This document shows, piece after piece, positions 6,201-15,627 of a stretch of 49,789 bases of DNA. Origin of the DNA: Bacteroidales bacterium. Its GTDB lineage: Bacteria > Bacteroidota > Bacteroidia > Bacteroidales > Marinifilaceae. The notes under the pieces are model-generated. The model worked only from the letters and a program-made list of their open reading frames with translations. It searched no databases and was not told the origin of the DNA. The position numbers and the translations under genes are program-made. Location: contig SUWY01000016.1 in assembly GCA_015061245.1 (NCBI GenBank), positions 1 to 49,789 of the forward strand, given 5' to 3'. Positions within the stretch are counted from its first letter, which is position 1. Every line of letters begins with the position of its first letter.

Positions 6201-7289
6201 ATGGTCAGAATACTTTTTGTTATAATGTTCATAGCTGTATCTTGTTCTTCTTCAGATAAGGTGCAGATTCGTGATTTGAGTAAGGATTTCCCTACGACAA
6301 TTGAACTTCAGGGGGAGGTGATGAATATCCCGTCGGATTCGTTGGATGATTGTCTTTATTTCGATATTATTGGAAATTACGGAGTAGTTTGTGGACAATA
6401 TGGTAGCCGAATATTGACAACTATAGATTTAAATAATGGATCAATTAATAAGTCCCTAACTAAGGGTAGAGGCCCGGGTGAATTTACCAATTTCAATGTT
6501 TTGGTTTCCGATTCTTTATATTATTTGATGCAAATTTCACCAACTATGTATCATAATACATCTGATTATTATGAGTTGTGTGATTGTGGAGATGGATTAA
6601 TTTCTAAATATGGTTCTTTTGTAGTAAGTGATAGTCTATATACAACCCCATCTGTTTTATTCTCTTCATCTAATCTGATTTATGACCTAAGTAGTTCCAC
6701 TCCTTATTATGATGGTTCTATGCGTTGTGCTGTTTATGATAATAGTGGTGAGTTGATGGATTCTATTGGGAATATTCTTGATTTAAAAGAGTGTTATGTA
6801 AATGACCTGGAATTCAATCTAGCTAATTTCGGTGGTTGGTACTCAAAGTTACGTGGTGTTGATTGTTTTGTTTTTTGTCCCTTCCGAGGAGCTTATTTAG
6901 AATTTTATGATTGTTCGGATTATCTCAATAAATCTATGGAGCGAGTAGTCTATTCTATACCGAAAATGGATGTTGAGGTAATAGAGGGAGGGTATAGTGC
7001 CCGCCCGACTCCGGATTGTATAGTAGGTTTTACAGATATTGCCTCTTCTGCTGAGAACTATTATTGTCTCTATGTCGGCATAACTCAAGAAGAGGCCGTT
7101 GCGAGAAGGTATAATAACAGCTCCCCAGATGTTTATCTTTACTCAGCTAAGGGAGAGCCATTACATCATTACAAACTTGATCGTGATGTAAAGAATATAG
7201 CGGTTACTCCGAATGGAGAGTATCTATATGCGTGGAGCCCTAATGAGGAGACTTTGGAACCCCAGATTGTAAGATACACCTTACCTTAA
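6201..7289 (+). CDS. 6-bladed beta-propeller lipoprotein
   Basis: This 362-residue protein has lipobox Cys15 (IAVSC). It carries the family hallmark KGRGPGEF near residue 90, where one propeller blade ends, and repeated Tyr/Asp-rich beta strands. The end (GEYLYAWSP) resembles TolB-like 6-bladed propeller proteins of Bacteroidota. Its role is unknown; such proteins are taken to be surface or periplasmic binding scaffolds. It is coupled with the thioredoxin lipoprotein upstream and overlaps the 3' end of apbE by 9 bp on the opposite strand. Confidence 0.8.
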   Translation: MVRILFVIMFIAVSCSSSDKVQIRDLSKDFPTTIELQGEVMNIPSDSLDDCLYFDIIGNYGVVCGQYGSRILTTIDLNNGSINKSLTKGRGPGEFTNFNVLVSDSLYYLMQISPTMYHNTSDYYELCDCGDGLISKYGSFVVSDSLYTTPSVLFSSSNLIYDLSSSTPYYDGSMRCAVYDNSGELMDSIGNILDLKECYVNDLEFNLANFGGWYSKLRGVDCFVFCPFRGAYLEFYDCSDYLNKSMERVVYSIPKMDVEVIEGGYSARPTPDCIVGFTDIASSAENYYCLYVGITQEEAVARRYNNSSPDVYLYSAKGEPLHHYKLDRDVKNIAVTPNGEYLYAWSPNEETLEPQIVRYTLP

Positions 7290-8255
7290 GCGGTGCATGG
7301 TGGTGACGGTTGAGTCGCTGGTTTTGATGATAAGGAAATAGTCGAGGGTGGTGTCGCTCTCGACATATTTTTTTACACGCTCACTTCCCATTACCATGAA
7401 GGCTGTGGCAAAGCCATCGGCGGTGATTCCATCTTTTGCAATGATTGTAGCACTGACAATATCGCTTCCTGCTGGGTAACCTGTCTTTGGGTTGATTTGG
7501 TGACCAACCTTTTTACCATTCACTTCGTGGAAATTGCGGTAATCGCCCGATGTTGCAAGGCCTCGCCCATCTGTCAATTCTACAACTCGGTTGATGACCT
7601 GGTCTGCTGTGGTACTTCCCTCAATAGGCTCAATAACTCCAATTCTCCAGTTGTTGCCGTTTGGGTTTTTACCTTTAGCTACTATTTCGCCTCCAATTTC
7701 AATGCAGTAGTCTTGAATACCGTGTCGGTCAAACAGACTTGCAATAAGGTCGCAGCTGTAGCCATCGCCCAAGGCAGAGAGGTTGATAAGCATATCTGGA
7801 TTCTCTTTAACAATGTGGTTGTTCTCTATGCGAACCTTTTGGTATCCAACAAGCTTTTTAGCCTGTTCTATCGACTCTTCGGTTACGGGTTGACCACTCT
7901 TGAAACCAAAACCCCAAAGATTGATTAGAGGAGCGCAGGTAATGTCGAAAAGACCATCGGTTGCATTGCTGACCTCAATTGCTTTGTTGAACATATTCAC
8001 AAATATAGTGTCAAGCTCTATAGGTATATTTCGATTTACGTGCGAAATAATCGATGTAGAGTCAAAAGCGTTCACAGAATGATAATACTCCTGTAAAAGA
8101 TTTTTTATCTCACTGTGGAGCGGTTTTGTGTGGTTATATTTGATATGGTATGGAGTGTGTAGCTCGTAACCTTCGGTGTATTGATATTGTGCCTGTGGGG
8201 CAGTGCAACCTATTAACAATAGGGCAGTGGTGATATATGTTATTACTCTTTTCAT
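7281..8255 (-). CDS. apbE: FAD:protein FMN transferase lipoprotein
   Basis: ApbE transfers FMN from FAD to a Thr of exported flavoproteins such as the NqrB/NqrC subunits. The protein has 324 residues with lipobox Cys17. Seen motifs are LSALGDGYSCD (family: nucleotide binding), LATSGDYRN, HQINPKTGYP and the late ADGFATAFMVMG, in the usual order. Upstream frame extends to 8483, but ATG 8255 begins the signal peptide and follows a consensus promoter (8274-8306), so that start is used. It stands alone, between the arabinose operon and the convergent propeller gene. Confidence 0.93.
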   Translation of the reverse strand: MKRVITYITTALLLIGCTAPQAQYQYTEGYELHTPYHIKYNHTKPLHSEIKNLLQEYYHSVNAFDSTSIISHVNRNIPIELDTIFVNMFNKAIEVSNATDGLFDITCAPLINLWGFGFKSGQPVTEESIEQAKKLVGYQKVRIENNHIVKENPDMLINLSALGDGYSCDLIASLFDRHGIQDYCIEIGGEIVAKGKNPNGNNWRIGVIEPIEGSTTADQVINRVVELTDGRGLATSGDYRNFHEVNGKKVGHQINPKTGYPAGSDIVSATIIAKDGITADGFATAFMVMGSERVKKYVESDTTLDYFLIIKTSDSTVTTMHRLR

Positions 8256-8273
8256 TGTGTTATATTTGAGCTG

Positions 8274-8306
8274 CAAATTTAGTAATAAAAAACGAGGGCA
8301 ACCAAA
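8274..8306 (-). promoter_or_regulatory. apbE promoter overlapping the araB terminator
   Basis: On the minus strand, TTTG (8303-8306) and TAAATTTG (8274-8281) are 21 bp apart. The TTTG lies in the loop of the araB terminator hairpin. The apbE ATG follows 18 bp after the -7 box. Confidence 0.7.
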
Positions 8307-8317
8307 GTTACCCTCGT
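8281..8317 (-). terminator. araB terminator
   Basis: On the minus strand the arms ACGAGGGTAAC and GTTGCCCTCGT (10 of 11 paired) enclose a 4-base loop and are followed by six T. It ends the arabinose operon 26 bp after the araB stop. Confidence 0.9.
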
Positions 8318-8343
8318 AATATGAATCTATGATGTAGATTAGA

Positions 8344-9936
8344 TTACTTCTTTGCCTCGACAGCAGCTTGCTCGATTGCCAATCCTGCCTTGTAAGCCTC
8401 GATGTATTTGTTGAAGCCCTCAACATCCTCAGGAGTTGGAGCAATCTCAACACCTGCATCACCTGCAAATACAACCTCCTCAAGATAGTCAGCCAATGAT
8501 TGACCCTCTTGTTTGTTGATCATATAGCCAGCCAATAGGGCAATTCCCCAAGCTCCACCCTCACCGGCAGTCTCCATAACAGAGATTGGTGAGTTAAGGG
8601 CTGCAGCAAGTACTCTTTGACCAACGCCCTTTGTCTTGAACAATCCTCCGTGACCGGTAATTCTGTCAACGTTAATCTTCTCCTCGTTGAATAGAATGTC
8701 GTTACCGATCTTCAATACTCCTACTGTAGCATATAGGTGTGTACGGATGAAGTTAGCAAGGTTGAATTTGTCGTTAGCTGAACGAACGAACAGTGGTCTT
8801 CCCTCTGCAAGTCCTGTTACAGGCTCTCCAGAGATATAGTTGTATGAGATAAGTCCGCCACAATCAGCATCGCCAGTTAGTGCGTTGTTATATAACTTGC
8901 CGAATACCTCGTTCATGTCTACAGGAACTCCCAATAGCTTTTGGTACTCAACGAATAGGTTTACCCAAGCGTTGATGTCAGATGTACAGTTGTTACAGTG
9001 TACCATTGCTACTAAGCTTCCGCATGGAGTGGTAACCATGTCAATCATCTCGTATGGTTTAGAAAGATCCTTCTCCAATACGATCATTGAGAACGATGAT
9101 GTTCCTGCTGATACGTTACCTGTACGCTGTTTTACTGCGTTTGTTGCAACCATACCGGTTCCTGCATCACCCTCTGGAGGACATACAGGTACACCAGCCT
9201 GCAAGTTTCCTGAAACGTCAAGTTTCTTAACTCCCTCCTCGGTCAAATAACCTGCATTCTGTCCTGCCAAAAGTACCTTTGGAAGAATATCCTCAAGCTT
9301 CCAACCTAAGTTCTTGGGTGCAATCAAGTTGTTGAATTTCTCAACCATCTGTGCTGAGTAGTTCTTTGTCTCAGGATCGATAGGAAGCATTCCTGAAGCA
9401 TCACCAATACCAAGAACCTTCTCGCCGGTCAACTGCCAGTGAATGTATCCTGCCAATGTTGTGAAGAAGTCAATTTGACCAATATGTGGCTCATTGTTCA
9501 AGATAGCCTGGTAGATGTGAGAGATACTCCAACGCAATGGAATGTTATATACAAACAACTCAGAAAGCTCTGCCGCAGCCTGAGCTGTGTTGGTGTTTCT
9601 CCATGTACGGAATGGAACAAGAATCTCCTGATCCTTGTTGAATGCCATATATCCGTGCATCATAGCACTGAATCCAATACCTGCCAAGTTTGTGATGACT
9701 GTATCGTATTGGCTCTTTACATCCTTAAGAAGGTCTGCATAACAATCTTGAAGGCCATCCCAGATTGTATCAATGCTGTAGGTCCAAAGGCCGTCAACCA
9801 ACTGGTTCTCCCATGTGTGGCTTCCCTGTGCGATTGGTTTATTATCCTGGTCAATCAAAACCGCTTTGATACGTGTAGAACCGAACTCGATTCCAAGTAC
9901 CGCTTTTCCGGCTTCGATGGTTGCTTTTGCGTCCAT
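8344..9936 (-). CDS. araB: L-ribulokinase (FGGY carbohydrate kinase)
   Basis: This 530-residue FGGY kinase phosphorylates L-ribulose in arabinose catabolism. The N-terminal phosphate-1 loop is [13 protein letters not shown], then [11 protein letters not shown] and DASGMLP. The C-terminal domain has [11 protein letters not shown] and [10 protein letters not shown]. The sugar assignment rests on its place after araA and araD; by sequence alone it could be another FGGY kinase. The frame runs open to 9999, but [13 protein letters not shown] (9936) fits the family start. It is the last gene of the operon, separated from araA by a terminator-like hairpin. Confidence 0.9.
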   Translation of the reverse strand: MDAKATIEAGKAVLGIEFGSTRIKAVLIDQDNKPIAQGSHTWENQLVDGLWTYSIDTIWDGLQDCYADLLKDVKSQYDTVITNLAGIGFSAMMHGYMAFNKDQEILVPFRTWRNTNTAQAAAELSELFVYNIPLRWSISHIYQAILNNEPHIGQIDFFTTLAGYIHWQLTGEKVLGIGDASGMLPIDPETKNYSAQMVEKFNNLIAPKNLGWKLEDILPKVLLAGQNAGYLTEEGVKKLDVSGNLQAGVPVCPPEGDAGTGMVATNAVKQRTGNVSAGTSSFSMIVLEKDLSKPYEMIDMVTTPCGSLVAMVHCNNCTSDINAWVNLFVEYQKLLGVPVDMNEVFGKLYNNALTGDADCGGLISYNYISGEPVTGLAEGRPLFVRSANDKFNLANFIRTHLYATVGVLKIGNDILFNEEKINVDRITGHGGLFKTKGVGQRVLAAALNSPISVMETAGEGGAWGIALLAGYMINKQEGQSLADYLEEVVFAGDAGVEIAPTPEDVEGFNKYIEAYKAGLAIEQAAVEAKK

Positions 9937-9969
9937 TTTTGATCTATTTTTGGGGTTATAAAAAAACAA

Positions 9970-10003
9970 AAAGGTGCTCTGATAGAGCATCAGAAGCACC
10001 TTT
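9970..10003 (-). terminator. Intercistronic terminator/attenuator between araA and araB
   Basis: The arms AAAGGTGCT and AGCACCTTT with an inner CTGAT/ATCAG give a long stem with one bulge. On the minus strand TTTTTGTTTTTTT follows. It begins 13 bp after the araA stop. Partial termination here would lower araB relative to araA. Confidence 0.8.
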
Positions 10004-10016
10004 GATTCAAATTATC

Positions 10017-11558
10017 TTACTTAAGAGCTTTGTTCAACAAGTAGTAAACCTCGTTAATCTTCAACTCTCTCTTGAAGTTCTGGATTGTAGTATCGTCGTT
10101 GATTAGCAACATCTCGATGTCAGCGATCTCAGCATAATCCTCCCAATACTCAGCTGTCAAGTCATAAGAGAAACATGTGTGGTGAGTTCCACCTGCCATA
10201 ATCCATGCACCTGCACCAATCTCGAAGTTTGGCTTTGGAATCCAAAGAGCAGAAGCTACTGGAAGGCTTGGAAGTGGCTTAGACTCGATACACTTAACCT
10301 CGTTAGCGATAAGACGGAAACGTCCACCCATATCAACTACTGTTGTAGCGATACCATCACCGGTCTTGCTGGTGAATACCAAACGAGCTGTAGGAGTCTT
10401 ACGAATTCCGATACCCAAGTGGTGAACCTCCAATTTTGGTTTCTCAGCAGCGATAGCAGGGCTGATCTCAAGCATGTGAGCCTGAAGAAGAGCTGACTCC
10501 TGTCCTGCGAAGTGGATTGTGTAATCCTCAAGGAATGATGTTCCCTTTGGAAGACCTTGGCCCATTACCCATGCTGTACGGCAAAGAGCAGCTGTTTTCC
10601 AGTCACCCTCTCCTCCGAATCCGTAACCGTCAGCCATCAAGCGCTGTGATGCAAGTCCTGGAATCTGATCGAATCCCTTACCTGTCTCCTCAATGTTGTA
10701 GTCTCCTAGGTCATCGAAGTTAGATGTGAATGCCTTTGCACCTGTATCCTCAAGAACGGCACGGATTGTAAGCTCAGCCTTAGCAGAGTTCCAAATCTTT
10801 TTGTACTCAACAGTTGACTTATCCTCCAACTCTGGAGCGTGGTCGTACTCGTTGAAGTAAACTGCTACAAGAGCGTCAACATCCTCGTCCTTAATCTGGT
10901 CGAAATATTTCATTACAGAGCTGAATGGCATGTAGTCAACATGGTATCCAAATCTCATCTCTGCCTCTACCTTATCACCGTCTGTTACAGCAACGTTGTT
11001 CATCTGGTCTCCGAAACGGATAATTCTCATATCCTGAGAGTCTGCCCAACCAGCACATACTCTTTGCCATACTGCAATGTGCTGAAGTGTCTCCTCCTCT
11101 TTCCAGTAACCTACAACTGTCTTGTGGTTCTTACGCAAACGAGCCAAAATGTGACCATACTCGCGGTCTCCGTGTGCACTCTGGTTCAAGTTCATGAAGT
11201 CCATATCCATTGTCTCCCAAGGAATCTCCTTGTTGAACTGTGTATGGAAGTGAAGAAGTGGTTTGCGAAGACGCTGCATTCCGTGAATCCACATCTTAGC
11301 AGGAGAGAATGTGTGCATCCATGTGATAACACCTACACACTTCTTGTCAGCCTCAGCTGCAACCATAAGATCCTCAACCTCCTTTGAAGAGTTTGCTGTA
11401 CCTTTATATACTACCTTAATAGGAAGAATTCCTGATGCGTTCATTCCGTCAACCATCTCTGTAGAGTGTCCGTCAACGGCTACTACTGCGTCGCCACCGT
11501 AAAGCAACTGTGCTCCGGTAACAAACCATACCTCAAGATTTTCAAATGCTTTAATCAT
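10017..11558 (-). CDS. araA: L-arabinose isomerase
   Basis: This converts L-arabinose to L-ribulose in the cytoplasm with a Mn2+ site. The protein has 513 residues, near the usual 500. Recognisable segments are WFVTGAQLLYG at the start, HMHTFSPAKMW-type loop (WMHTFSPAKMWI), YGFGGEGDWK (Glu ligand), MLEISPAIA, HHLGIGI and the late AGGTHHTCFSY (His ligand). It lies between araD (37 bp upstream) and araB. Codon use is regular, suggesting high expression. Confidence 0.97.
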   Translation of the reverse strand: MIKAFENLEVWFVTGAQLLYGGDAVVAVDGHSTEMVDGMNASGILPIKVVYKGTANSSKEVEDLMVAAEADKKCVGVITWMHTFSPAKMWIHGMQRLRKPLLHFHTQFNKEIPWETMDMDFMNLNQSAHGDREYGHILARLRKNHKTVVGYWKEEETLQHIAVWQRVCAGWADSQDMRIIRFGDQMNNVAVTDGDKVEAEMRFGYHVDYMPFSSVMKYFDQIKDEDVDALVAVYFNEYDHAPELEDKSTVEYKKIWNSAKAELTIRAVLEDTGAKAFTSNFDDLGDYNIEETGKGFDQIPGLASQRLMADGYGFGGEGDWKTAALCRTAWVMGQGLPKGTSFLEDYTIHFAGQESALLQAHMLEISPAIAAEKPKLEVHHLGIGIRKTPTARLVFTSKTGDGIATTVVDMGGRFRLIANEVKCIESKPLPSLPVASALWIPKPNFEIGAGAWIMAGGTHHTCFSYDLTAEYWEDYAEIADIEMLLINDDTTIQNFKRELKINEVYYLLNKALK

Positions 11559-11595
11559 AGTTGTGTTTTATTAGTTATTATTTATTATTGGCTTT

Positions 11596-12285
11596 TTACT
11601 TTTTTTTCTGTCCATAGTATGCATTTGGACCGTGCTTACGGTTGAAGTGCTTCTCAACCAATAGCGGGTTCATGTGCAATTGCGGGTTTACATTGAATGC
11701 AATGAAGGCCATTTTAGCCACCTGCTCCATAACTACCGCATTGTGAACTGCCTCATTGGCATTTTTTCCCCATGAGAATGGGCCGTGGTTGTGTACCAAT
11801 ACTCCTGGAACGTGAATTGGGTTGATTCCCTGGAATCTCTCAATGATAACTGTTCCGGTCTCTTTCTCGTACTCTGCCATCTCCTCTTTTTTCATTTGGC
11901 GTGTACAAGGAATTGCCTGACTGAAGTAGTCAGCATGTGTTGTTCCAATGTTTGGAATGTCGCATCCTGCCTGTGCCCAAGCGGTTGCGTATGTAGAGTG
12001 GGTATGAACAACTCCACCTACCTCTGGAAACGCTTTATAAATTTCAAGGTGAGTAGGCGTGTCAGATGACGGATTCAAATCTCCCTCAACAACATTTCCG
12101 TTAAGGTCAACAACAACCATATCAGATGCCTGCATGCTCTCGTATGATACACCTGAAGGTTTGATTACCACCAAACCGCTCTCTCTGTCAATTCCACTTA
12201 CGTTTCCCCAAGTGAATATTACCAATCCGTGTTTAACAAGGTCCAAATTTGCTTTGAATACTTGCTCTTTCAACGCTTCTAACAT
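11596..12285 (-). CDS. araD: L-ribulose-5-phosphate 4-epimerase
   Basis: This class II aldolase/adducin-fold enzyme turns L-ribulose-5-P into D-xylulose-5-P with a Zn2+. The segments [43 protein letters not shown] (two Zn-binding His) and [10 protein letters not shown] are all in place. Started at 12285 (MLEALKEQ) it has 229 residues, matching the family. An upstream ATG at 12327 would place the start inside the intercistronic hairpin. Confidence 0.95.
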   Translation of the reverse strand: MLEALKEQVFKANLDLVKHGLVIFTWGNVSGIDRESGLVVIKPSGVSYESMQASDMVVVDLNGNVVEGDLNPSSDTPTHLEIYKAFPEVGGVVHTHSTYATAWAQAGCDIPNIGTTHADYFSQAIPCTRQMKKEEMAEYEKETGTVIIERFQGINPIHVPGVLVHNHGPFSWGKNANEAVHNAVVMEQVAKMAFIAFNVNPQLHMNPLLVEKHFNRKHGPNAYYGQKKK

Positions 12286-12312
12286 ATAATGCTCAATTAA
12301 TTTTGGGTTAAT

Positions 12313-12340
12313 AACGGACTCTCGCAATGGAGAGTCCGTT
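12313..12340 (-). other. Strong hairpin between symporter gene and araD
   Basis: A perfect 11-bp stem (AACGGACTCTC/GAGAGTCCGTT) closes a 6-base loop. There is no T run after it on the minus strand. It is likely an RNA processing or stabilising hairpin or a weak attenuator separating galM-symporter from araDAB. Confidence 0.7.
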
Positions 12341-12365
12341 AAGATTCTATTTTCAAGTTACAATA

Positions 12366-14285
12366 TTACCACAAAAGTGCGTAAAGTGCAACCAAAATTA
12401 CAATAATTCCGAATGAACCAAGTGCAAATCCTGCATTTGTCTTGAACAAACTCAAGTTGATAGGTAATGCCTTTGGATCGCGTACCTTGTCATTTGAATC
12501 TGAATGCAAGAACATTGCAACCATTCCGAACAATCCTGCTGCGCAGTAGAATGCCTCGAAACCGTAGTTCTCAAGAGTCAATGCCCAACCTGATGGCTCA
12601 ATTGCGTAAGCAATCTTCTGGATTGTTGCAATGATAACGCAGATAGCTGCACAGATACCTGTGATCTTAGACCACTTGTTCATAGCTTTCTTGTCTGCCT
12701 CTGCTATAGCCTCAGCTGCAACAGTCTTCTTACTCTTATAAGAGATAGCAACGAATACTACCAACAAGAAGATGAATGCCCATGCTGAACGAGACTGGAA
12801 TGGCATCTCTGGAATACCAAACTTAAGAACAATGCTGATAGGCAATGTCAAGATAGCAGCCCAAACAGCAGCAGTTCCTGATGCACGCTTCCAAAGCAAT
12901 CCCAATGAGAAAATAACTACAATACCAGGATACAAGAATGAGCTGTACTCCTGAATGTACTGGAATGCCTGATCCAAACCTCCAAGCAATGGCTTTGTTG
13001 TGAACAATGCAAGAAGCAATGCAATAAATGAGGTGATACGTCCAATGTTTACCAACTTCTTATCAGAAGCGTTCTTGTTGATGAAGCTCTTATAGATATC
13101 GATAGTAAAGATTGTAGATGTTGAGTTGAACATACTTGCCAATGATGAAATGATAGCAGCAGCCAAAGCAGCAAATGACAATCCCTTAATTCCGATAGGT
13201 GCAAAGTTATGTACCAACCAAGGATAAGACTCATCTGGGATAGATACAGTACCTAATGCCTTTGCAGCCAAATCAGGATCGTTAATGATAACGAATGCGC
13301 AGATACCTGGTACAGCAGCGATGAATGGAATCAAAATCTTCAAGAATCCTGCGAAGATCAATCCCTTCTTAGCCTCATCAATACTCTTAGCAGCAAGACC
13401 CTTCTGGATGATGTACTGGTTGAATCCCCAGTAACCAATGTTAGTCAACCACAAACCTCCTACGATAGCAGCGATACCTGGAAGATCCTTAAATGCTGCC
13501 TCGTTTGCACTCTTACTTACGATAAGATTGAAGTGAGTGTCGTTTGGAATTGCCTTACATGTATCGTAAAGTGTTGAGATTCCCTTGAAGAAACTGTCAG
13601 CCTCACCTGATACTGCACAGATTGCATAGTAAGTAGTAATGATACCACCACCAATCAAAAACACTACCTGTAGAACGTCAGTCCATGCTACAGCAGCCAA
13701 ACCTCCGTAGATTGAGTAGATACCTGCAATCAAGAATAGGATAAGGATGATAACAGTCTTAGCATCGAAGTAGTAGATTGTATCGCCGGCTGTCATAACA
13801 ATTGTCTCTGGAATACCAAGAATCTGCTGAATAGCCAAGCAACCCAACCATGCTACTGATGTCAAGTTTACGAATACATACAACAACAACCAAAGAATAG
13901 AGAATGCAAGTCCTACACCAGAGTTGTAACGCTCTCTCAAGAACTGAGGCATGGTGTAAATCTTCTTCTCGATCATCAATGGCAATAAGTATTTTCCTAC
14001 CAAAATCAATGATGCGGCAGCAATCAACTCGTAAGCTGCAATACTCAAACCGATTTTAAATCCTGAACCGGCCATACCGATCATCTGCTCAGCAGAGATG
14101 TTAGCCGCAATAAGTGATGCTCCAACTGCCCACCATGTCAAGGTGTTTCCTGCAAGGAAGTAATCGTTAGAGCTCTTCTCCTTTCCTCCCTTGTTGCGAG
14201 AGAGGAACAATCCCAAGCATACCAACAATACAATGTACGCTCCAAGGATAACGAAATCAATCGTCGCGAAACCTGAACCTGTCAT
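12366..14285 (-). CDS. Sodium:solute symporter, probable L-arabinose importer
   Basis: This 639-residue SSS-family (SLC5-like) inner-membrane symporter has about 14 hydrophobic segments. Family signs include FLAGNTLTWWAVGASLIAAN near the N-terminus, MIGMAGSGF, and SLASMFNSTSTIFTIDIYK (the conserved segment near TM8). It should import L-arabinose with Na+, inferred from its place between galM and araD. Bacteroides thetaiotaomicron has a comparable symporter in its arabinose operon. No other substrate hint is visible. Confidence 0.9.
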   Translation of the reverse strand: MTGSGFATIDFVILGAYIVLLVCLGLFLSRNKGGKEKSSNDYFLAGNTLTWWAVGASLIAANISAEQMIGMAGSGFKIGLSIAAYELIAAASLILVGKYLLPLMIEKKIYTMPQFLRERYNSGVGLAFSILWLLLYVFVNLTSVAWLGCLAIQQILGIPETIVMTAGDTIYYFDAKTVIILILFLIAGIYSIYGGLAAVAWTDVLQVVFLIGGGIITTYYAICAVSGEADSFFKGISTLYDTCKAIPNDTHFNLIVSKSANEAAFKDLPGIAAIVGGLWLTNIGYWGFNQYIIQKGLAAKSIDEAKKGLIFAGFLKILIPFIAAVPGICAFVIINDPDLAAKALGTVSIPDESYPWLVHNFAPIGIKGLSFAALAAAIISSLASMFNSTSTIFTIDIYKSFINKNASDKKLVNIGRITSFIALLLALFTTKPLLGGLDQAFQYIQEYSSFLYPGIVVIFSLGLLWKRASGTAAVWAAILTLPISIVLKFGIPEMPFQSRSAWAFIFLLVVFVAISYKSKKTVAAEAIAEADKKAMNKWSKITGICAAICVIIATIQKIAYAIEPSGWALTLENYGFEAFYCAAGLFGMVAMFLHSDSNDKVRDPKALPINLSLFKTNAGFALGSFGIIVILVALYALLW

Positions 14286-14317
14286 TATTAATACTCTTTT
14301 TTATGTGTTTGTTAATA

Positions 14318-15469
14318 TTATTTCTCTACGCCAAATTTGTAGATACATACATGCTCGTAAGTCTCTCCCGGACGCAATACTGTTGATGGGAATGTAGGCT
14401 CATTCGGGCAGTTTGGATAGTGCTGTGTCTCCAAGCAGAATCCAACTCTCTGGTTGTATGCAATACCTTTCTTACCAACTGCAGTTCCATCAAGGAAGTT
14501 TCCTGTGTAGAACTGTACTCCAGGCTGATCGGTGTAAACCTCCAATGTACGGCCGCTTACTGGCTCAACAACCTTAACTGCAAGATTCTGTGTGCTGCAA
14601 TCATTGTCAAGTACATAGTTGTGATCATATCCGTTACCGTTCTTCAACTGAACACACTCGAAGTTATCGATTCTTGCACCGATAGCTGTCGGAGTAGTGA
14701 AGTCCATATCTGTACCTGCAACCTCCTCGATTACGCTGTAAGTCATGTATGTTGTATCAACAGGAGTGATGTTCTTTGCGTTGATATACATGATGTGGTC
14801 GGTAATCTTCTTATTAGGATCGCCGGTCAAGTTGAAGTAGCTGTGGTTTGTCAAGTTAACAACTGTTGGTTTGTCTGTTGTTGCGCTATACTCAATTACC
14901 AATGCATTGTAGTCGGTAACAGTGTAGATAACCTTACATGCCAAATTTCCAGGGAAATTCTCCTCACCGTCAGCAGATGTGTAGGTCAATGTTACGCTGT
15001 TTGGAGCTGTCTGCACAATGTCACACATTCTGTATTGGAATCCGGTAGGACCTCCGTGCAAACAGTGACCAAAGTTATTAGCATTCAATTGATACTCAAC
15101 TCCGTCAAGAGTGAACTTAGCGTCAGCGATGCGGTTTCCATAACGTCCGATGAATGCTCCGAAATCACTTGCATTGTTCTCTGGAAGATACTCGTTTACT
15201 GAGTCAAATCCCAAAACAACGTCACCAAAGTTTCCGTTTTTGTCCGGAACCCAAATTGATACGATACGACCACCAAAGTTTGTGATGGTAACCTCCATGC
15301 CATTGGCATTGGTCATTGTGTACAACTGGTTCTGTACACCGTTAACTTGCTGCATGAATGCTGACTTATCCAAGCCAGATGCTGTGTAGCGAGGCTCACT
15401 GGTACATGAGAACAATGTTGCTCCCACCAACAAAGCAGCCAAGGCAGCTGTGAATCTGTTTTTCTTCAT
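14318..15469 (-). CDS. galM: Aldose 1-epimerase (mutarotase) lipoprotein
   Basis: This 383-residue protein interconverts alpha and beta anomers of free sugars. It has a signal peptide with lipobox Cys22 (TLFSC), so it works outside the cytoplasm. GalM features: NFGGRIVSIWVPD, LGFDSVNEYL, LHGGPTGFQYR, NLTNHSYFNL (catalytic His) and LETQHYPNCPNEP (catalytic Glu). It is the first gene of the arabinose operon, 32 bp before the symporter. A candidate operator lies upstream at 15521. Confidence 0.95.
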   Translation of the reverse strand: MKKNRFTAALAALLVGATLFSCTSEPRYTASGLDKSAFMQQVNGVQNQLYTMTNANGMEVTITNFGGRIVSIWVPDKNGNFGDVVLGFDSVNEYLPENNASDFGAFIGRYGNRIADAKFTLDGVEYQLNANNFGHCLHGGPTGFQYRMCDIVQTAPNSVTLTYTSADGEENFPGNLACKVIYTVTDYNALVIEYSATTDKPTVVNLTNHSYFNLTGDPNKKITDHIMYINAKNITPVDTTYMTYSVIEEVAGTDMDFTTPTAIGARIDNFECVQLKNGNGYDHNYVLDNDCSTQNLAVKVVEPVSGRTLEVYTDQPGVQFYTGNFLDGTAVGKKGIAYNQRVGFCLETQHYPNCPNEPTFPSTVLRPGETYEHVCIYKFGVEK

Positions 15470-15520
15470 ACTTTTAGTTTTTTTTGATATGTTATTTTTA
15501 AAATTTAAATCGTTTGCATA

Positions 15521-15539
15521 GGATAGTGCACAACTATCC
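15521..15539. promoter_or_regulatory. Candidate operator of the arabinose operon
   Basis: The inverted repeat GGATAGT-gcaca-ACTATCC (7-bp arms, 19 bp in all) lies 52 bp upstream of the galM start. Its size and place fit a dimeric regulator site. No araR-type regulator gene is in the window. No convincing TAnnTTTG box was found next to it. Confidence 0.4.
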
Positions 15540-15576
15540 CCTTAATTTAAAGTACAAGTTTAGTCATTATTAACAG

Positions 15577-15623
15577 AAAAAACCATTTTTTTCGAAAAAA
15601 AATAGCGAAAAAAATGGTTTTTT
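15577..15623 (-). terminator. Terminator of the tsaB operon
   Basis: A perfect 18-bp inverted repeat (AAAAAACCATTTTTTTCG and its complement) with an 11-base centre lies 5 bp after the tsaB stop. Confidence 0.85.
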
Positions 15624-15627
15624 AACT

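Noticed and set aside
9439-9942. Antisense frames over araB and araA
   Set aside because: Codon-bias shadows of highly expressed genes; no independent promoter or family resemblance.
14420-15202. 260-codon antisense frame over galM
   Set aside because: galM is complete with all active-site segments; the antisense frame is Cys/Val-rich and has no start context.
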